Translations under genes and position numbers: made by a program
Assembly (NCBI RefSeq): GCF_014109725.1
Contig: NZ_CP058554.1
Span: 1,178,001 to 1,242,000 of the forward strand
Length of the DNA: 64,000 nt
Source of the DNA: Comamonas piscis
GTDB taxonomy: Bacteria > Pseudomonadota > Gammaproteobacteria > Burkholderiales > Burkholderiaceae_C
Direction of reading: 5' to 3'
Shown here: positions 52,234 to 61,422 of the stretch, piece by piece
How the letters are laid out: each line of letters opens with the position of its first letter
How positions within the stretch are numbered: the first letter of the stretch is position 1
Notes under the pieces: model-generated
Databases searched by the model: none
What the model saw: the letters and a program-made list of their open reading frames with translations, nothing else
What the model was told of the DNA's origin: nothing

Positions 52234-52249
52234 TGAACTGATGAGTTCA
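52234..52249. promoter_or_regulatory. Palindromic operator between tetR and the lipid operon
   Basis: TGAACT-GATG-AGTTCA is a perfect 6-bp inverted repeat with a 4-base spacer in the 144-base divergent intergenic region. TATAAA lies at 52253-52258. It is the best candidate site for the TetR protein, controlling both directions. Confidence 0.55.
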
Positions 52250-52322
52250 TACTATAAACCACAAATGTCAAAAATGCACCATTTAGTCTTACCCATGACC
52301 TGGCACGTCATAAAATAGCGGC

Positions 52323-52988
52323 ATGAATGCTCGGTCTGCCATCAAGGAACAAATACAACGTGTGCGTGAAGAGGCCATCGTGACCGCCGTGAACCGGCTG
52401 CTCGCGACCAAGGGCTACGACGCGATGACGGTGGACCAGGTGGCGGCAGAGGCGGGCATGGCCAAGGCCAGCCTCTACAAGCTGTTCACGTCGAAGGAAG
52501 AATTGGCGGGCGCTGCGATGGTCGGGGTGCTCGATCGCGCCTTGGCCTTTGTCGATGGCTTGCGCAGCGCAGCCGATGCGGCGGCAGAATCAGGCCAGCC
52601 TATTACAGCGATGGAGCAGTTGCAGGCCGTGGTGCGCTGGGCCATGCGCACCCAGTTGGAAGGGGAGATGCCGTCCTTGCCCGCGCAGAACTCCAACCTC
52701 AGCGCCTCGTTGCAGTCGAATGACGCCTATATGGACCGGCTGATTGCGCTGAGCAACCGGCTGAGCATCTGGATCACCCAAGCCCAGACCAGCGGCCAGC
52801 TGCCCCCCGCCTTGCCCGCCGAGCTGGTGCTCTACACCTTGTTTGCGCGGGCCTGCGATCCCGTGCTGGGCCTCCTCAAGGAGTCGGGCCAATACAGCGA
52901 TGCGCAGATCATTGAATGGGTGACCAGCACCACCTTTTACGGCCTGGTCGGGCCTGGTGCCGTTCCAGCTGCCGCCCCTATGGCTTGA
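52323..52988 (+). CDS. TetR/AcrR-family regulator
   Basis: A 221-residue repressor. The helix-turn-helix is at about residues 15-60 (AIVTAVNRLLATKGYDAMTVDQVAAEAGMAKASLYKLFTSKEEL, in continuous order), the ligand domain follows. It is divergent from the lipid operon and its 3' end overlaps the convergent NTF2-like gene by 11 bases (52978-52988). By position it regulates the operon; ligand unknown, but a fatty acid or lipid signal would suit. Confidence 0.9.
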   Translation: MNARSAIKEQIQRVREEAIVTAVNRLLATKGYDAMTVDQVAAEAGMAKASLYKLFTSKEELAGAAMVGVLDRALAFVDGLRSAADAAAESGQPITAMEQLQAVVRWAMRTQLEGEMPSLPAQNSNLSASLQSNDAYMDRLIALSNRLSIWITQAQTSGQLPPALPAELVLYTLFARACDPVLGLLKESGQYSDAQIIEWVTSTTFYGLVGPGAVPAAAPMA

Positions 52989-53442
52989 CCGAGGCGTTGC
53001 GCCGCAGCCAGCGCATCAGCACGCCAATTGCCGGTAATTTCTCGTACAGCTCTTCTGCCGCGTCCCAGTAGTCGCGGTGCTGGGACACGCGCCCGTGGGC
53101 ATCGAAGGACAACAACGATGCGCCACGGATGCACTGGGAGGCGTCAGCGTTCCAGCGGCGGAAGCGAAAGCGGAACTCCCATTCCAGCGCGGCGCGGTCG
53201 CCCTGCAGCAGTTGCTGGGTGACGATGAAACGGGGCTCGTGCAGGGCGGCAAACATGTGCGCAAAAATGGCAGTGATGTCGGGTAGGCCGCGCACCTCGT
53301 TGAACGGGTCTTTGAAATAGGCATCTGCTGCGTAGCAGCTGGCCAGGTGCTGGAGGCTTTCGGGCGAGATTGACTCGTAGAAGCTGACCAGCCTTTGCAG
53401 CCCTGCTGCAGCGAGATCGCCATGGGACGTCATACCGGACAT
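52978..53442 (-). CDS. NTF2-like (SnoaL) family protein
   Basis: A 154-residue cone-fold protein: FYESISPESLQHLASCYAAD, YFKDPFNEVRGLPDI, RFIVTQQLLQGDRAALEWEF and RDYWDAAEELYEKLP. Such proteins accompany SDR/FAD/DUF1365/Cfa genes in other proteobacteria, so it may belong to the same pathway, though here it is separated by tetR. AGGAG lies seven bases before the ATG at 53442. Confidence 0.85.
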   Translation of the reverse strand: MSGMTSHGDLAAAGLQRLVSFYESISPESLQHLASCYAADAYFKDPFNEVRGLPDITAIFAHMFAALHEPRFIVTQQLLQGDRAALEWEFRFRFRRWNADASQCIRGASLLSFDAHGRVSQHRDYWDAAEELYEKLPAIGVLMRWLRRNASVKP

Positions 53443-53493
53443 GCTTGCGCTCCTGCTTGTGATGATCTAGTGGCAGAGGCTTGCGCGCAGGCG

Positions 53494-53772
53494 CTAACCC
53501 CGCGCTCCCCGCTTGCCGCCGGCCGGATGCTTCCAATACCCAAACTCGTCCTCATGCACCTCATAGTCCAGCTCCTGCAGGCGCTCATGCATGCGGGCCT
53601 GGGCGTCGGCCACGCCCTGGTTGTAGAGGCTGGGGCCGATTTCTTGCAGAAAGAAGCCGAGCAGGGCGGAGGCCGTCATGTTGCCGATGCGCTCGCCCTG
53701 GATCTGCTCAAAGTAGCGTTCGATGGATTGGACGGCACGCTCATGCACGTCCTTTGTCAGTTCAATGGCCAT
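53494..53772 (-). CDS. DUF2164 protein
   Basis: A 92-residue protein, mostly DUF2164: MAIELTKDVHERAVQSIERY, QGERIGNMTASALLGFFLQE, GPSLYNQGVADAQARM. Function unknown. It starts eight bases after the ABC exporter stop on the same strand, so the two are co-transcribed. Confidence 0.85.
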   Translation of the reverse strand: MAIELTKDVHERAVQSIERYFEQIQGERIGNMTASALLGFFLQEIGPSLYNQGVADAQARMHERLQELDYEVHEDEFGYWKHPAGGKRGARG

Positions 53773-53780
53773 AGCTGGAA

Positions 53781-55625
53781 TTACAAAGGACCGTCCACGG
53801 GCTCAGCCAGGAAGCCGCCGCTCTGGTGCGCCCAGAGCTTGGCATAAATGCCGCCTTGGGCCAGCAGTTGCTGGTGGGTGCCTTGCTCGATGATGTGGCC
53901 CTTGTCCATGACGATCAAGCGGTCCATTGCGGCGATGGTGGACAAACGGTGCGCAATGGCGATGACGGTCTTGCCATGCATGAGGCTGTCCAGGCTTTCC
54001 TGGATGGCGGCTTCAACCTCGCTGTCCAGCGCGCTGGTGGCTTCGTCCAGCAGCAGGATGGGCGCGTCCTTCAGCATCACGCGGGCAATGGCCACGCGCT
54101 GGCGCTGGCCGCCCGAGAGCTTGACCCCCCGCTCGCCCACCTGGGCGTCGTAGCCGGTGCGGCCAAAACGGTCGCTCAAGGTGGTGATGAAGTCAGACGC
54201 CTCAGCGCGCTCGGTGGCGCGGCGCATGTCTTCCTCGCTCGCGTCGGGACGGCCGTAGAGGATGTTGTCGCGCATCGAGCGGTGCAGCAGGGAGGTATCT
54301 TGCGTGACCATGCCGATATTGCTGCGCAGGCTGTCCTGCGTCACCTTGGCGATGTCCTGGCCGTCAATGCGGATCTGGCCACCGGCCAAGTCGTGGAAGC
54401 GCAGCAGCAGGTTGACCAGGGTCGACTTGCCGGCACCAGAGCGGCCAATCAGGCCAATGCGCTCGCCGGGGTTGATCGTCAGGTTGAGCTGGTCGATGAC
54501 CGGGCGGCCCGCATCCTTGTAGGCAAAGCTGACGTTGTCAAACTCGATGCGGCCTTGTTGCACAGCCAGGGGCTGGGCGCCGCTGGCATCCACGATGCTG
54601 CGTGGCTTGGTCAAGGTATTGATGCCGTCCTGGATGGTGCCGACGTTCTCGAACAAGCCCGTCATCTGCCACATTACCCAGTGCGAATAACCCATCAGGC
54701 GCAGCGCCATGGCGATCACCGCGGCCACCACGCCAGCGCTGGCCTGGCCGTTCATCCACAGGTACAAAGCGGTGCCCGATGCGCCCAGCAGCAGCAGGGT
54801 GATCATCAGGTGGTTGGCGATCTCGAACAGGCTGACCAGGCGCATCTGGGCCTGGCCGGTTTGCTTGAAGGCTTCCATCGCACTGCGGGCGTATTCGGCC
54901 TCGCGCTTGGTGTGGGCGAACAGCTTGACCGTGGCGATATTGGTATAGGCATCGGTCACCCGGCCGGTCATCATCGAGCGGGCATCCGCCTGGGCCTTGC
55001 CGATCTTGCCCAGGCGAGGCACAAAGAACACGCAGGCACCGATATAGGCGATCAGCCACAGCAGGAAGGGAATCATCAAGCGCCACTCAAAGCTGGCCGC
55101 CAGGATCAGGATGCCGATCATGTAGACGCTCACGCCCACCAGCACATCGACGATCATGAACACCACTTCGCGCACCGACAAGGCCGTCTGCATGATCTTG
55201 GTGGTAATGCGGCCGGCAAACTCGTCCGCATAAAAAGACATGCTCTGGCCCAGCATCAGGCGGTGGAAAACCCAGCGCAGGCGCATCGGAAAGTTGATGG
55301 CCAGCACCTGGTGCATCACCTGCGTATGCAGGCCCAGCAGCAGCACGCTGCCCAGCAGCACGCCGACGATCCACAACACGGTGCTGCCTTGCTCGGCCCA
55401 GAAGTTGTTGGGCGACATGGTCGCCAGCCAATCAACCACATGGCCCATGACGGCGAACAGCATCGCCTCGTACATCGCCAGCAGTGCCGAGGTGGTGGTG
55501 AGCAGGCCGATCCAGCCACGCATGCCTTGCGTACATGCCCACATGAAAGCAAAAAACCCCTTGGGCGGAACCTGGGGTTCGGCGTTGGGATAGGGCGGCA
55601 CCCGCCGCTCAAAAAACGAAAACAT
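53781..55625 (-). CDS. ABC exporter (fused membrane and ATPase domains)
   Basis: A 614-residue half-transporter that works as a homodimer. The membrane domain (about 35-350, six helices) is followed by the ATPase with Walker A GRSGAGKST (about 400), signature LSGGQRQRVAIARVML, Walker B ILLLDEATSALD and H-loop IAHRLSTI. It is of the MsbA/multidrug type; the substrate is not clear. The start at 55625 has AGGAGA upstream; the frame to 55898 runs through the repeat region and is rejected. Confidence 0.92.
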   Translation of the reverse strand: MFSFFERRVPPYPNAEPQVPPKGFFAFMWACTQGMRGWIGLLTTTSALLAMYEAMLFAVMGHVVDWLATMSPNNFWAEQGSTVLWIVGVLLGSVLLLGLHTQVMHQVLAINFPMRLRWVFHRLMLGQSMSFYADEFAGRITTKIMQTALSVREVVFMIVDVLVGVSVYMIGILILAASFEWRLMIPFLLWLIAYIGACVFFVPRLGKIGKAQADARSMMTGRVTDAYTNIATVKLFAHTKREAEYARSAMEAFKQTGQAQMRLVSLFEIANHLMITLLLLGASGTALYLWMNGQASAGVVAAVIAMALRLMGYSHWVMWQMTGLFENVGTIQDGINTLTKPRSIVDASGAQPLAVQQGRIEFDNVSFAYKDAGRPVIDQLNLTINPGERIGLIGRSGAGKSTLVNLLLRFHDLAGGQIRIDGQDIAKVTQDSLRSNIGMVTQDTSLLHRSMRDNILYGRPDASEEDMRRATERAEASDFITTLSDRFGRTGYDAQVGERGVKLSGGQRQRVAIARVMLKDAPILLLDEATSALDSEVEAAIQESLDSLMHGKTVIAIAHRLSTIAAMDRLIVMDKGHIIEQGTHQQLLAQGGIYAKLWAHQSGGFLAEPVDGPL

Positions 55626-55804
55626 GCACTGATCTCCTGCAATGGGGCTGGGGCGCTGGGCCTTGGAGCAGCTTATGAGCCTGCCCCGACGCTGCTCGGT
55701 AAGCAGCATATAGGCCTGTTGATATTGACAGTGGTAACAACCCCGATCAGGCAAGTCTAGCGGGGTGGGCAGGGTCCTTGGTGGGCCGCCGATATAACCC
55801 TTAG

Positions 55805-55870
55805 TGATTCTCTGCAAACTCCCTGCCCTGGTCTGAACGCGGGCTCGGATGAGGGTATGGCAGAGGATCC
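55805..55870. repeat. Decayed second copy of the MITE-like repeat
   Basis: A 66-base copy of the element at 9788-9946, keeping the left end (TCTCTGCAAACTCCC, CTGGTCTGAACGCGG) and the right end (GCAGAGGATCC) with the middle deleted. The left flank is TTAG, the right CCCG, so no intact duplication remains. It sits in the 510-base gap 55626-56135, which otherwise holds no gene that I can support. Confidence 0.7.
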
Positions 55871-56061
55871 CCGTGGACAACCCGTCGGCCCGTATCACGG
55901 CAGGCGTCGGTTACGTTCAAAAACACCTTGCAGCATAGGCTATTGGCCTTTTCTTTGCGCGTGCCGAAAGGCGCTGGCTCGATGATTTTGAATCTATATT
56001 CAGGATAGCGTTGTGTTTTTGATCTATCGATAAGCATCGCAACTATGACTATATAAAAAAC

Positions 56062-56081
56062 CATAGGTGTGTTCACCTATG
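56062..56081. promoter_or_regulatory. Palindrome upstream of the asparaginase gene
   Basis: CATAGGTG-TGTT-CACCTATG, a perfect 8-bp inverted repeat, 54 bases before the start and just after an AT-rich stretch (TATATAAAAAA). The position suits a repressor site over or just past the promoter. Confidence 0.5.
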
Positions 56082-56135
56082 TGACAGCGGGCAAGCTGTT
56101 TCTAAGATATCGGCTTCTGAAATGAGGTGTTACTG

Positions 56136-57332
56136 ATGGCATACAAATCGACAACAATGCTGCAGGTGTCCCAAGTGGCCCGTTGGAGGCTTCCAGCCCT
56201 GACGGCTGTGACCTTGGCAGTCAGCCTGAGCCTGGGCGCTTGCGCCAGCGGCCCACAAAACACCCAAGCCGCTGCGGCGACCCCCGCGGTTGCAGCCGCA
56301 CCGGCAGCAGCCCCCATGGCTGCCAGCCAGCCGGCCCAACAAGGCATGCGCAATGTGGTCGTGCTGGCCACCGGCGGCACCATCGCTGGCGCCGGTGCAT
56401 CGGCGATGAACAGCGCCACCTACAGCGCTGCCAAGGTGCCGGTCGACAAACTGCTGGCAGGCCTGCCGGAGCTGTCCAAGGTAGCGCAGGTGCGCGGTGA
56501 GCAAGTCTTCCAGATTGCGTCCGAGAGCTTCACCAATGACAACCTGCTGGTGCTCGCCAAGCGCGTCTCGGCGCTGGTCAAGCAGGCCGATGTGGATGGC
56601 GTGGTCGTCACCCACGGCACCGACACCCTGGCCGAAACCGCCTACTTCCTGAGCCTGACGGTACACACCAACAAGCCCATCGTCGTGGTGGGCTCCATGC
56701 GCCCAGGCACTGCGCTGTCGGCCGATGGCGCGCTGAACCTGCTCAACGCCGTGAGCGTGGCTGCAGCCAAGGATGCCGAAGGCAAGGGCGTGGTCGTGAC
56801 GATGAACGACGAGATCCAGACCGCACGCGATGTGAACAAGGATGTGAACATCAAGACCAATGCCTTCCAAAGCCAGTGGGGCCCCTTGGGCATGGTGGTG
56901 GAAGGCAAGAACTACTGGTTCCGTGCCCCGGTCAAGCGCCACACGATGCAATCCGAGTTCAATATCGACAACATCTCCAGCCTGCCTGCCGTGGAAGTGG
57001 TCTACAGCTACGGCAATGTGCCGCGCACCGCTATTGATGCCTTTGTTGGCACCGGCGCCAAGGCCATCGTGCATGCCGGCACCGGCAATGGCTCGGTGGC
57101 AGACCGCATCGTCCCCGCACTGCAGGAAGCCCGCAGCAAGGGCGTGCAGGTGATCCGCTCGGCACGTGTGCCTTATGGCTTTGTGCTGCGCAATGCAGAG
57201 CAGCCCGATGACAAGTACGACTGGGTGGTTGCGCATGACCTGCGTCCGGAAAAAGCCCGCCTGCTGGCAGCGCTGGCTCTGACCAAGACCAACGACCCCA
57301 AGGAAATCCAACGCATTTTCTGGGAATATTGA
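56136..57332 (+). CDS. ansB: Type II L-asparaginase (lipoprotein form)
   Basis: Hydrolyses asparagine (and often glutamine) in the periplasm. 398 residues: signal with lipobox LGAC (Cys36), Ala/Pro linker (44-69), then the enzyme with both catalytic Thr sites, ATGGTIAG (Thr79/Thr82) and THGTDTL (Thr162, Asp163), and VVGSMRPGTALSADG. The final FWEY is family-like. Lipid anchoring differs from E. coli AnsB, which is soluble. Start ATG 56136 follows TGAGG; a GTG at 56127 is possible. Confidence 0.92.
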   Translation: MAYKSTTMLQVSQVARWRLPALTAVTLAVSLSLGACASGPQNTQAAAATPAVAAAPAAAPMAASQPAQQGMRNVVVLATGGTIAGAGASAMNSATYSAAKVPVDKLLAGLPELSKVAQVRGEQVFQIASESFTNDNLLVLAKRVSALVKQADVDGVVVTHGTDTLAETAYFLSLTVHTNKPIVVVGSMRPGTALSADGALNLLNAVSVAAAKDAEGKGVVVTMNDEIQTARDVNKDVNIKTNAFQSQWGPLGMVVEGKNYWFRAPVKRHTMQSEFNIDNISSLPAVEVVYSYGNVPRTAIDAFVGTGAKAIVHAGTGNGSVADRIVPALQEARSKGVQVIRSARVPYGFVLRNAEQPDDKYDWVVAHDLRPEKARLLAALALTKTNDPKEIQRIFWEY

Positions 57333-57384
57333 TAGCCAGCGTGCCCGGCTGCGGCTGGGCACGGGTTTCAATACGGTATCTACC

Positions 57385-57409
57385 AAGGACAGCTACGGCT
57401 GTCCTTTTT
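57385..57409 (+). terminator. Terminator of the asparaginase gene
   Basis: AAGGACAGC-TACG-GCTGTCCTT (9-bp stem) followed by five T residues. Confidence 0.9.
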
Positions 57410-57492
57410 GCTGTCCGCTGTATTGCTCGTTAGCGGCAGCCGGACTCGTCGCCAATGTCACAATTGCTGCTGCATTCTCAGGAGCAAAAAAG

Positions 57493-58362
57493 ATGGCGCA
57501 TGCCTGGACCCGAATCAGCTACGAAGGCTTTCCCGCTTGGTGCGCCCAATGGCCCGATGGATCGTCTGCCGTGGTGGCGGAGCAGGGCGCGCAGCTGCTG
57601 TCCTGGAAGACCGCCGATGGCCGCGAGCACCTGTACCTGAGCCCCGCCAGCCTGCGCGATGGGCAGTCGGCGATTCGTGGCGGCGTGCCGGTCTGCTTTC
57701 CGCAGTTCAATGTGCGCGGGCCTTTGCCCAAGCACGGCTTTGCGCGCAACCTGCCCTGGCAGATGCTGGAGGCCGACGAGGGCGGCATAGTGATGCAGCT
57801 GACGGGCAGCGAGGCCACCCGCGCCTTCTGGCCCCATGCCTTTGATGCGCGGCTGCGTATTGACGTGCAGGCAGGCAGCCTCTCGATTCGCTTGGATGTG
57901 CAGAACACCGACCAGGTACCTTGGTCGATGACCTGCGCGCTGCACAGCTACTTGCAGGTGGACGATGTGGCGCAAACCCAGCTGTCTGGCTTGCAGGGCC
58001 TGGCCTGCTGGGATGCACTGGCCGATACCCGCTTTGTGCAACCGCCCGGCGATGTGGGCTTTGCCGCGACCACCGAGCAGGGCTTTGACCGGGTGTTCTC
58101 CACCTCTGGCGCAACAGGCGCGCTGCTGCAGCTACAGCAGCCCAATCTGCAAGATGGTCGCCGGCTTCAGATAGCCCACAGCAGCACAGCCAGCGAGATC
58201 GTGGTCTGGAACCCAGGCCTGCAGCTGAGCCACAGCCTGGCCGATATGCCCGATGACGGCTGGCGCCAGATGCTCTGCGTGGAAGCTGCGAGCATCGACG
58301 CGCCGGTGCAGCTGGCGCCGGGCCAGCAATGGTCGATCAGCCAGACCCTGACCTTGGCCTGA
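57493..58362 (+). CDS. D-hexose-6-phosphate mutarotase (YeaD-like)
   Basis: Interconverts the anomers of glucose-6-phosphate and related sugars, cytoplasmic. 289 residues of the aldose-1-epimerase fold: AVVAEQGAQLLSWK, IRGGVPVCFPQF with the phosphate-binding Arg, KHGFARNLPW (catalytic His), ALHSYLQV (second His) and a Glu in LCVEAA. It is a single gene between two terminators. Confidence 0.92.
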   Translation: MAHAWTRISYEGFPAWCAQWPDGSSAVVAEQGAQLLSWKTADGREHLYLSPASLRDGQSAIRGGVPVCFPQFNVRGPLPKHGFARNLPWQMLEADEGGIVMQLTGSEATRAFWPHAFDARLRIDVQAGSLSIRLDVQNTDQVPWSMTCALHSYLQVDDVAQTQLSGLQGLACWDALADTRFVQPPGDVGFAATTEQGFDRVFSTSGATGALLQLQQPNLQDGRRLQIAHSSTASEIVVWNPGLQLSHSLADMPDDGWRQMLCVEAASIDAPVQLAPGQQWSISQTLTLA

Positions 58363-58465
58363 GACTTGGCTAGCTAGCTGGAAACACAAGCCCTGTTGCG
58401 GAATTGTGGGCGGCCACTACCGCAGGCCTGGGGAAAACCCGATAATGGCGGCCTTGTCATTGTCG

Positions 58466-58492
58466 GCATGGCGCTTGCGGCCATGCTTTTTT
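58466..58492 (+). terminator. Terminator or attenuator just before the lysP-like gene
   Basis: GCATGGC (58466-58472) pairs with GCCATGC (58480-58486), loop of seven, then six T residues ending five bases before the ATG at 58497. It can end the mutarotase transcript, or act as an attenuator in the permease leader. Confidence 0.6.
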
Positions 58493-58496
58493 GTTT

Positions 58497-59993
58497 ATGC
58501 CGGGTTCTGGGTCTCCATCTTCTTCCGCGCCAGTCAATGAGCTGCGCCGTGATCTCAAGGCACGCCATTTGTCGATGATCGCCATTGGCGGCTCCATCGG
58601 CACGGGGCTGTTTGTGGCGTCGGGTGCCACCATTGCCCAGGCGGGCCCCGGCGGCGCGCTGCTGGCCTATGGCGTCATCGGGCTGATGGTCTACTTTCTG
58701 ATGACCAGCCTGGGCGAGCTGGCGGCCTTTATGCCGGTGTCGGGCTCGTTCGCCACCTATGGCGCGCGCTATGTGGACGAAGGCTTTGGCTTCGCGCTGG
58801 GCTGGAACTACTGGTACAACTGGGCGATCACGATTGCAGTCGATCTGGTGGCTTCGCAGCTGGTGATGGCCTACTGGTTCCCCGATGTGCCGGGCTACTG
58901 GTGGAGCGCGCTGTTCCTGCTGCTGATGGTGGCCCTCAATGCCATCTCGGTGCGCGGTTTTGGCGAGGCCGAATACTGGTTTGCGGCGATCAAGGTGACG
59001 ACGGTGCTGGTCTTTATTGCGCTGGGCGTGGCGATGATCTTTGGCATTCTCAAAGGCGGTCCCACCGATGGCGTCTGGGGCGCGATGGCCAACTGGCAGA
59101 TAGCGGATGCGCCGTTTGCCGGTGGCTTTGCGGCCTTGATTGGTGTGGCGATGATCGTGGGCTTTTCCTTCCAGGGCACCGAGCTGATCGGCATTGCGGC
59201 CGCTGAATCCGAAGACCCCGCCAAGAACATTCCCCGCGCGGTGCGCCAGGTGTTCTGGCGCATCTTGCTGTTCTATGTGCTGGCGATTGCGGTGATCGGC
59301 TCGCTGGTCAGCTACACCGACCCGCATCTGCTGCGCAATGAGGTCGGTGATATCAGCGTCAGCCCCTTCACGCTCGTGTTCCAAAAGGCGGGCCTGCTGT
59401 CGGCCGCAGTGATCATGAATGCCGTCGTGCTGACCTCGGTGCTGTCGGCCGGAAATTCGGGCATGTATGCCTCCACCCGCATGCTCTATACCTTGGCCTG
59501 CCAGGGCATGGCGCCGCGCGTTTTTGGCCGCCTCTCGCGCCATGGCGTGCCGGTGATGGCCTTGCTGGCGACAACGGTGATGGCGGGGCTGTGCTTTTTC
59601 AGCTTTCTGTTCAGCCCGCAGACGGTCTACCTCTGGCTGCTCAACCTGTCGGGCATGACCGGCTTTATCGCCTGGCTGGGCATTGCCATCAGCCACTACC
59701 GCTTCCGCAAGGGCTTTGTGGCCCAGGGCCATGATGTGTCGCAACTGCCCTATGTCTCGCCCTGGTTCCCGTTCGGCCCCATTTTTGCGTTTGTGCTCTG
59801 CCTGGTCATCACCCTGGGCCAGAACTACGAGGCCTTTTTGAAAGACCGGATCGACTGGGGCGGCGTGGTGGCGACCTACATCGGCCTGCCAGTGTTTCTG
59901 CTGATCTGGTGGGCCTACCGCTGGACGCGGGGCAGCCGCACGGTGGCCTATGCCGATATGCGCTTTGATGGCCAGGTGGAGAGCCCGAAGTAA
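58497..59993 (+). CDS. lysP: Amino-acid permease of the LysP (lysine) type
   Basis: A 498-residue APC-family permease with about 12 helices. The N-terminus LRRDLKARHLSMIAIGGSIG and TGLFVASGATIAQAGPGGAL, then NAISVRGFGEAEYWFAAIKV, align by eye with lysine permease LysP. Lysine import is therefore likely but needs testing. The ATG at 58497 (or TTG at 58491) has no Shine-Dalgarno, because a terminator T run occupies that place. Confidence 0.87.
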   Translation: MPGSGSPSSSAPVNELRRDLKARHLSMIAIGGSIGTGLFVASGATIAQAGPGGALLAYGVIGLMVYFLMTSLGELAAFMPVSGSFATYGARYVDEGFGFALGWNYWYNWAITIAVDLVASQLVMAYWFPDVPGYWWSALFLLLMVALNAISVRGFGEAEYWFAAIKVTTVLVFIALGVAMIFGILKGGPTDGVWGAMANWQIADAPFAGGFAALIGVAMIVGFSFQGTELIGIAAAESEDPAKNIPRAVRQVFWRILLFYVLAIAVIGSLVSYTDPHLLRNEVGDISVSPFTLVFQKAGLLSAAVIMNAVVLTSVLSAGNSGMYASTRMLYTLACQGMAPRVFGRLSRHGVPVMALLATTVMAGLCFFSFLFSPQTVYLWLLNLSGMTGFIAWLGIAISHYRFRKGFVAQGHDVSQLPYVSPWFPFGPIFAFVLCLVITLGQNYEAFLKDRIDWGGVVATYIGLPVFLLIWWAYRWTRGSRTVAYADMRFDGQVESPK

Positions 59994-60024
59994 ATCGGCG
60001 CCCATTTGTCGGCCCATAGATAGC

Positions 60025-60061
60025 AAAAAGCGAGTCCTGTTGAAACGGGACTCGCTTTTTT
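60025..60061. terminator. Bidirectional terminator between lysP and ugd
   Basis: AAAAAGCGAGTCC (60025-60037) pairs with GGACTCGCTTTTT (60048-60060), 13 bp, T runs on both strands. Confidence 0.92.
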
Positions 60062-60081
60062 AATGACCGATTGGCAGGCCG

Positions 60082-61422
60082 TTACTTGGCGGGCAACACC
60101 GGCTGGCGGCCAATCGACACATAGCCCAGGCCATAGCCCGCGACCAGGGCCGGGTCGTACAGGTTGCGGCCATCAAAAATCATGCGGTCGCGCAGGCTCT
60201 GGGCCAGCTGGCCAAAATCGGGCGCGCGGAAGATCTGCCACTCGGTAACGATGGCCAGGCAGTCGGCGCCTTGCAAAGTAGCATCGGGGTCGGCGGCCAG
60301 CACCAGGTCGCTGCGCTCGCCATAGATGCGCTGGGCTTCTTGCATCGCGACGGGGTCATAGGCCTGCACACGGGCGCCTGCGGCCCACAGCGATTCCAGC
60401 AGGTTGCGGCTGGGCGCCTCGCGCATGTCATCGGTATTGGGCTTGAAGGCCAGGCCCCAGAGCGCAATCGTCTTGCCCTGCAGCTCGCCGCCATAGAAGG
60501 CGCTGATGCGCTCGAACAGCACGTTGCGCTGGGCTTCATTGCGGGCTTCGACGGCATTGAGCAGCAAGGGGTCAAAGCCAATTTCCTCGGCGGTGCGCAC
60601 GAGGGCCTTCACATCCTTGGGGAAGCAGCTGCCGCCATAACCCACCCCCGGGTAGATAAAGTGGTAGCCAATGCGCGGATCGCTGCCAATGCCGCGGCGC
60701 ACCGCCTCCACATTGGCACCCAGGCGCTCGGCCAGGTTGGCGATCTCGTTCATAAAGCTGATCTTGGTGGCCAGCATCGCATTGGCGGCGTACTTGGTCA
60801 GCTCGGCACTGCGCACATCCATCACCACGATCTTGTCGTGGTTGCGGTTGAAGGGCGCATACAGCTCGCGCAGCCGCGCTTCGGATGCCGGGTTGCTGGT
60901 GCCGATGATGATGCGGTCGGGCCGCTGGCAGTCGGCCACGGCCGCGCCTTCCTTCAGAAACTCCGGGTTGGACACCACATCGAAGCCGTGGCTCGCGCTG
61001 CGTGCAGCCAGGCCCTCGGCGATCACTGCGCGTACCTTGTCGGCCGTGCCCACCGGCACGGTGGATTTGTTGATGACGATGCGCGTGCCATCCATGTACT
61101 GGGCAATGGTGCGGGCCACGGCCAGCACGTACTGCAGGTCGGCGCTGCCGTCTTCATCGGGGGGCGTGCCCACCGCTAAAAAGATGACCTCGCTGTGCGC
61201 CACGCCCAGGGCCGCATCGGTGGTAAAGCGCAGCCGGCCATTGGCATGGTTGCTGGTGACGAGCTTGTCCAGGCCCGGCTCATGGATGGGGATCTGGCCG
61301 GCCTGCAGCGCAGCGACCTTGGCGGCATCCACATCGACACACAGCACCTGGTGGCCGACATCAGCCAGCACGGCGCCTTGAACAAGACCGACATAGCCGG
61401 TTCCAAATACAGTGACTTTCAT
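60082..61422 (-). CDS. ugd: UDP-glucose 6-dehydrogenase
   Basis: Oxidises UDP-glucose to UDP-glucuronate, a precursor for capsule or LPS sugars. 446 residues: NAD loop FGTGYVGLVQG (residues 6-16), VGTPPDEDGSAD, FNPEFLKEGAA-type segment (SNPEFLKEG), catalytic Cys266 in YGGSCFPKD. Its ATG overlaps the epimerase stop (61419-61422). It is the last gene of a three-gene operon that continues from the window end. Confidence 0.95.
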   Translation of the reverse strand: MKVTVFGTGYVGLVQGAVLADVGHQVLCVDVDAAKVAALQAGQIPIHEPGLDKLVTSNHANGRLRFTTDAALGVAHSEVIFLAVGTPPDEDGSADLQYVLAVARTIAQYMDGTRIVINKSTVPVGTADKVRAVIAEGLAARSASHGFDVVSNPEFLKEGAAVADCQRPDRIIIGTSNPASEARLRELYAPFNRNHDKIVVMDVRSAELTKYAANAMLATKISFMNEIANLAERLGANVEAVRRGIGSDPRIGYHFIYPGVGYGGSCFPKDVKALVRTAEEIGFDPLLLNAVEARNEAQRNVLFERISAFYGGELQGKTIALWGLAFKPNTDDMREAPSRNLLESLWAAGARVQAYDPVAMQEAQRIYGERSDLVLAADPDATLQGADCLAIVTEWQIFRAPDFGQLAQSLRDRMIFDGRNLYDPALVAGYGLGYVSIGRQPVLPAK

